Source: DASRAP01 sp964503275 (lineage in GTDB: Bacteria > Gemmatimonadota > Gemmatimonadetes > Gemmatimonadales > Gemmatimonadaceae). From it: a DNA stretch of 64,000 bases. Below the pieces are notes generated by a model. The model was not told the origin of the DNA, ran no database searches, and saw nothing but the letters and a program-made list of their open reading frames with translations. Positions 60,817 through 64,000 of the stretch are shown here, piece after piece (position 1 is the first letter of the stretch; every line of letters begins with the position of its first letter). The stretch covers positions 1 through 64,000 of the forward strand of contig CAZCZO010000010.1 in NCBI GenBank assembly GCA_964503275.1, given 5' to 3'. A program made the position numbers and the translations under genes.

Positions 60817-61991
60817 ATGAGTCGTTTCCGCTCGCTGTTCTTTGCCGCTGCCGCGTCGCTGACGCTGGGTTCGGTCGCCGGTGCCCAGGGTCAGCAAGAC
60901 TCCGCGCTGCCACTGACCACGCGCGCCGCGCAGTCGGGCGATTTCATTCGCGCGTGTTATGTGCCGCTGAGCGGCGTGATCTATCGCATCGGGGCACCGA
61001 ACGCGCCGACGGCCTGCTTGGCCAGCGATCATATCGAGTTCTCGTTCCCCGCGACGGCGATTGCGGGCCCGCAGGGGCCACAGGGCCCCCAGGGTCCGGC
61101 GGGCGCGACCGGGGCGACGGGCCCGGCCGGTCAGAAGGGTGACCCGGGGAACGCGGGCGCGACGGGCGCCACGGGCCCCGCTGGTGCGCCGGGCGCGGCG
61201 GGTGCGACGGGCGCCACCGGTGCCGGGGTGCAGGGGCCGCAGGGTCCCCAAGGCCCCGCAGGCGCGACCGGTGCGCAGGGCCAGCCGGGTCCGGCCGGTC
61301 CCACGGGCGCGCCGGGTCCGCAGGGTGTGCAGGGCTTGGTGGGCCCCACGGGTGCGACCGGTCCGCAGGGGCCGGCCGGTCCGCCGGGCGTGACGGGTGC
61401 ACCGGGGGCGGTCGGTGCCACGGGCGCGCAGGGCGCGACGGGGCCGGTGGGTCCGACGGGGGCGCAGGGCCCGCAGGGCGTGACGGGCCCGCAGGGCCCG
61501 CAGGGGCAGGTGGGTCCGGCGGGCGCGACGGGCGCGCAGGGCGCCCAGGGCGTCGCCGGGCCGACCGGCTCGCAGGGGCCGCAGGGCGCGACGGGCCCGC
61601 AGGGGCCGTCTGGTCCGCCGGGGCCCTCGGGCATGCAGGGCCTCCAGGGCGTGCAGGGCGTGACTGGACCGCAGGGCCCCCAGGGTCCGCAGGGCCCGCT
61701 GGGCCCGCCGGGGACCACCGGCTTGCAGGGGCTGACGGGCGCGACGGGCGCGCAGGGCCCGCAGGGCGTGACGGGCCCGACGGGTCCGATCGGCGCGACG
61801 GGCGCGCAGGGCATCCAAGGGATCCAAGGCCCGACCGGCGCGGTCGGCCCCACGGGCCCGATCGGCCTGACCGGGGCGACGGGCGCGACGGGGGCGCAGG
61901 GCATTCAGGGGATTCAGGGCATCCAAGGCGTCACGGGCCCGATCGGGCTGACGGGCGCCACGGGCGCACAGGGGATCCAGGGCATTCAGGG
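60817..61991 (+). repeat. Duplicated block, copy 2 (identical to 58784-59958)
   Basis: Second copy of the block that begins at the ATG of collagen-like gene 3, in direct orientation and 2,033 bases away. Identity extends through the third positions of repetitive triplets, where drift would be fastest. Confidence 0.85.
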
Positions 61992-63390
61992 GGTCACGGG
62001 CGCGGTCGGGGCGACCGGTCCGACGGGCCCGCAGGGTAATCAGGGCATCCAGGGTCCGACCGGTGCACAGGGGATCCAAGGCATCCAGGGCGTGACGGGC
62101 GCGGTCGGGGCGACCGGCCCGACGGGTCCGCAGGGGAATCAAGGCATTCAGGGCGTCACCGGCGCGGTCGGTGCGACGGGCCCGACGGGTCCCCAGGGGA
62201 ACCAGGGCATTCAGGGTGTGACTGGCCCGACGGGTGCGCAGGGCATTCAGGGCATCCAGGGCGTCACCGGCGCGGTCGGTGCGACCGGCCCGACGGGTCC
62301 CCAGGGTAACCAAGGCATTCAGGGTGTGACCGGTGCGACTGGACCGCAGGGCATTCAAGGCGTTCAGGGCGTCACCGGTGCGATCGGAGCGACTGGCCCG
62401 ACTGGTCCGCAGGGCATCCAAGGTATTCAGGGTGTCACTGGCGCAGTGGGTGCGACCGGCGCCACGGGTGCGCAGGGCGACCAGGGCGTTCAGGGCATCC
62501 AGGGCGTGACTGGTGCGGTCGGCGCCACGGGCCCGACCGGCCCGACGGGACCCACCGGTCCGACGGGTGCCACGGGCGAGACCGGTGCGACCGGTACGCA
62601 GGGCAATCAGGGGATCCAGGGTGCGACCGGCGCCACGGGTGAGACGGGGCCGACTGGGCCCACGGGTCCAACGGGTGCACAGGGGATCCAGGGCGCAACG
62701 GGCGAACAGGGTGTCCAGGGTGCGACGGGTCAGACTGGTGCCACCGGCGATGTTGGTCCCACTGGGCCCACGGGCCCGACGGGTCCGACGGGTGAAACCG
62801 GTGCGACGGGGAGCCAGGGCCCGACGGGTCCGACCGGTGACACCGGGGCGACTGGCGCCACCGGGGCGACTGGTGCGACGGGGTCGGCGGGTATCCAGGG
62901 TCCGACTGGTGCAACGGGCGCGAATGGCGCAGCCGGTGCCACGGGTTCTGCGGGCGCGACAGGTGCCACCGGTGCGACTGGCGCCACGGGTTCCGGCCGC
63001 ACTCCCGTGGCTGACACCGAGGATGCGGAGAATACCAGTGCCGGTACCTCCTATGGACAGAACTCTGGTCCGAGCGTTGTCGTCAACTACACGTCCGCGG
63101 GCAGCGCGCTCGTGATCCTCACCGCCAGATTCTCGCCCGGCAACACGGGCACGGTAGGATTCATGAGCTTCGCCATCAGTGGTGCGACGACGCTCGCCGC
63201 TAGCGATGATCGCTCGGTGAGGTTCGCTACTGCGAGCACTTCCTCCACCCTTGCGGTTCAGCACAGCGCGACCTATTTCGTCTCGTCGATCAACGTGGGC
63301 AACAACACGTTCACGACGCAGACCCGGCGCACGGGCAGCAACACGACGGTCAGCTTCTACAACCGTTCGATCATCGTCGTCCCGTACTGA
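60817..63390 (+). CDS. Collagen-like surface/secreted protein 4
   Basis: An 857-residue protein, the largest of the four. Signal peptide, head and the first part of the collagen region are identical to gene 3. Gly-X-Y triplets run from residue 84 to about 727 (about 214 triplets). They include an extended section (about 61970-62520) of repeated GIQGIQGVTGAVGATGPTG modules and a threonine-rich GPTGPTGATGETG section. The C-terminal 130 residues (ADTEDAENTSAGTSYGQNSG to FYNRSIIVVPY) are homologous to the end of gene 1 (shared pattern: SFxxxGATxxxAS, then V-AGSNTF-like, then NRSI). It is predicted to be an exported triple-helical fibre with a beta-sandwich tip. Confidence 0.9.
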   Translation: MSRFRSLFFAAAASLTLGSVAGAQGQQDSALPLTTRAAQSGDFIRACYVPLSGVIYRIGAPNAPTACLASDHIEFSFPATAIAGPQGPQGPQGPAGATGATGPAGQKGDPGNAGATGATGPAGAPGAAGATGATGAGVQGPQGPQGPAGATGAQGQPGPAGPTGAPGPQGVQGLVGPTGATGPQGPAGPPGVTGAPGAVGATGAQGATGPVGPTGAQGPQGVTGPQGPQGQVGPAGATGAQGAQGVAGPTGSQGPQGATGPQGPSGPPGPSGMQGLQGVQGVTGPQGPQGPQGPLGPPGTTGLQGLTGATGAQGPQGVTGPTGPIGATGAQGIQGIQGPTGAVGPTGPIGLTGATGATGAQGIQGIQGIQGVTGPIGLTGATGAQGIQGIQGVTGAVGATGPTGPQGNQGIQGPTGAQGIQGIQGVTGAVGATGPTGPQGNQGIQGVTGAVGATGPTGPQGNQGIQGVTGPTGAQGIQGIQGVTGAVGATGPTGPQGNQGIQGVTGATGPQGIQGVQGVTGAIGATGPTGPQGIQGIQGVTGAVGATGATGAQGDQGVQGIQGVTGAVGATGPTGPTGPTGPTGATGETGATGTQGNQGIQGATGATGETGPTGPTGPTGAQGIQGATGEQGVQGATGQTGATGDVGPTGPTGPTGPTGETGATGSQGPTGPTGDTGATGATGATGATGSAGIQGPTGATGANGAAGATGSAGATGATGATGATGSGRTPVADTEDAENTSAGTSYGQNSGPSVVVNYTSAGSALVILTARFSPGNTGTVGFMSFAISGATTLAASDDRSVRFATASTSSTLAVQHSATYFVSSINVGNNTFTTQTRRTGSNTTVSFYNRSIIVVPY
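61970..62520 (+). repeat. Imperfect in-frame module repeats in collagen-like gene 4
   Basis: Modules encoding GATGPTGPQGNQGIQG and GIQGIQGVTGAV recur four or more times each, in variable order and always in multiples of nine bases. Gene 3 has a single set at the corresponding place, so the extra length of gene 4 arose largely here. Confidence 0.7.
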
Positions 63391-63418
63391 GTCGCGTCCC
63401 GTCACTCGCTGACACGAC

Positions 63419-63466
63419 TGACCCGCAGGCGCGCTGTGCGCACACGCACACGCCGCTTGCGGGTCA
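63419..63466 (+). terminator. Hairpin after collagen-like gene 4
   Basis: TGACCCGCA (63419-63427) pairs perfectly with TGCGGGTCA (63458-63466). Additional GC pairing is possible in the GTGCG/CGCAC-rich loop. There is no T-run. Likely terminator 28 bases after the stop; the next gene starts 13 bases later. Confidence 0.5.
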
Positions 63467-63478
63467 TCGTGCGTTAGT

Positions 63479-64000
63479 ATGAGCCGTCGCGCGCTCGGCG
63501 CTCAACGACGCATTGTTGTCGCGCTCGCGGCTATCACCCTGCTTGCTGCCGTGTGCTGGTCGTTCGCACCGGTCGTGCACGCGCCTTGGCTGAGCTGGGA
63601 CGATGCGGCTGCGTTCTTCGACGAGACCCGGTGGCGCGGTCTCGGACCAGCGCAGTTGCAGTGGATGTGGACCACGTTCGCCGTGGGCATCTATCGCCCC
63701 GTGACCTGGATGTCCTACGGCCTCGACTTCCTGCTCTGGGAACTCGACGCGGGAGCGTACCACCGCACCGGCCTGCTGCTCCACGTGGTCAACACCGCGT
63801 TGGTCGGCCGACTCGGCGTCGTACTTCTGCGTCGAACCGGCGCGGGCGACGCCCAGTCGGCCGTCGGTGGATGGATGTCTGCGGCGCTCTTTGGCCTCCA
63901 TCCGCTTCGTGCGGAGGTCGTCGGCTGGATCAGCGCGCGCGCGGACCTGCTGGCGACCGCCTTCGCGCTGCTGTCGACGCTTGCGTATCTCTCGCACACC
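63479..64000 (+). CDS. TMTC-like GT-C membrane protein, N-terminal part (cut by window edge)
   Basis: The first 174 codons of an open gene that runs off the right edge. It starts MSRRALGAQRRIVVALAAIT, a first membrane helix. The acidic loop LSWDDAAAFFDE follows, then YRPVTWMSYGLDFLLWELD with a following LLLHVVNT, then LHPLRAEVVGWISARADLL. These three blocks align with the GT-C/TPR proteins at 49684 and 56644, so it is the third paralogue. It again directly follows a collagen-like gene. The rest, including any TPR region, is outside the window. Confidence 0.82.
   Translation, partial: MSRRALGAQRRIVVALAAITLLAAVCWSFAPVVHAPWLSWDDAAAFFDETRWRGLGPAQLQWMWTTFAVGIYRPVTWMSYGLDFLLWELDAGAYHRTGLLLHVVNTALVGRLGVVLLRRTGAGDAQSAVGGWMSAALFGLHPLRAEVVGWISARADLLATAFALLSTLAYLSHT

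Noticed and set aside
52810..63390. Tandem repeats considered as a CRISPR array or satellite DNA
   Set aside because: Period is a multiple of nine bases, units are in frame and encode Gly-X-Y, and there are no constant repeats with unique spacers.
52792..63405. Very long antisense open frames opposite the collagen-like genes (up to 878 codons)
   Set aside because: They arise because Gly-X-Y codons built from G and C rarely make stops in any frame. They have low-complexity composition, no recognisable domain and no sensible start, and genes 3 and 4 give identical antisense products only because the DNA is duplicated.

Overview
The window is GC-rich bacterial chromosome (roughly two thirds G+C, with a strong G/C preference at third codon positions). 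It has dense operons joined by 4-base ATGA/GTGA overlaps, many secreted or membrane proteins, TonB-type outer-membrane transport and a DUF5916-type carbohydrate-binding/beta-barrel protein. This repertoire fits a Gram-negative bacterium such as a member of the Gemmatimonadota. That placement is an inference from gene content; there is no rRNA or other taxonomic marker here. No phage, transposon, CRISPR array or plasmid function was seen.

Layout. 0-7.4 kb: an edge-truncated amino-acid/dicarboxylate symporter, rhodanese, Nudix hydrolase, S41 peptidase-like protein, secreted protein, PAP2 phosphatase, a CBS/CorC membrane protein and a TonB-dependent receptor. 7.4-11.4 kb: a metal locus in which feoB sits between two DtxR/MntR-type regulators that each carry FeoA-like SH3 domains. 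A candidate operator lies between this operon and the divergent receptor gene. 11.4-15.7 kb: a MacB/Lol-like ABC exporter ending in a permease fused to an AttH/CrtC lipocalin-like domain. 15.7-19.9 kb (minus strand): SPFH protein, ribbon-helix-helix protein, alpha/beta hydrolase and serine hydrolase. 19.9-34.2 kb: mostly housekeeping genes (DUF72, SURF1, MgtE, DUF5916, dehydrogenase, PLP enzymes, thioesterase, CcmH-like, RNase Z, photolyase). 34.3-36.9 kb: tRNA-Ala(CGC), a lipoprotein, a PIN/FitA-type toxin-antitoxin pair and tRNA-Gln(CTG). 36.9-39.6 kb: a lipoprotein and a penicillin-acylase-family hydrolase.

39.6-64 kb is a surface-glycoconjugate island. It holds a complete dTDP-L-rhamnose operon (rfbB-rfbA-rfbC-rfbD), two family-2 glycosyltransferases of the polyprenyl-phosphate-sugar type and seven multispanning GT-C-like proteins. 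Three of the seven are related TMTC-like proteins. These are interleaved with four large collagen-like genes. Each collagen-like protein has a signal peptide, a shared short two-cysteine head, about 120-215 Gly-X-Y triplets rich in GPT/GAT, and a variable C-terminal domain. Two of the genes share an apparently identical block of about 1.17 kb starting at the ATG.

The most interesting hypothesis is that the collagen-like proteins are exported surface fibres O-glycosylated on triplet threonines, possibly with rhamnose, by the adjacent GT-C enzymes. The bacterial precedent for rhamnosylated GPT triplets is BclA of Bacillus anthracis; the precedent for TMTC enzymes is eukaryotic O-mannosylation. 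Other points of interest are the AttH-permease fusion, the membrane-anchored DtxR-FeoA fusion, a heavy-metal-domain protein without its cysteines, an S41 protein without the usual lysine, and two genes that appear to lack an ATG/GTG/TTG start at the expected place.
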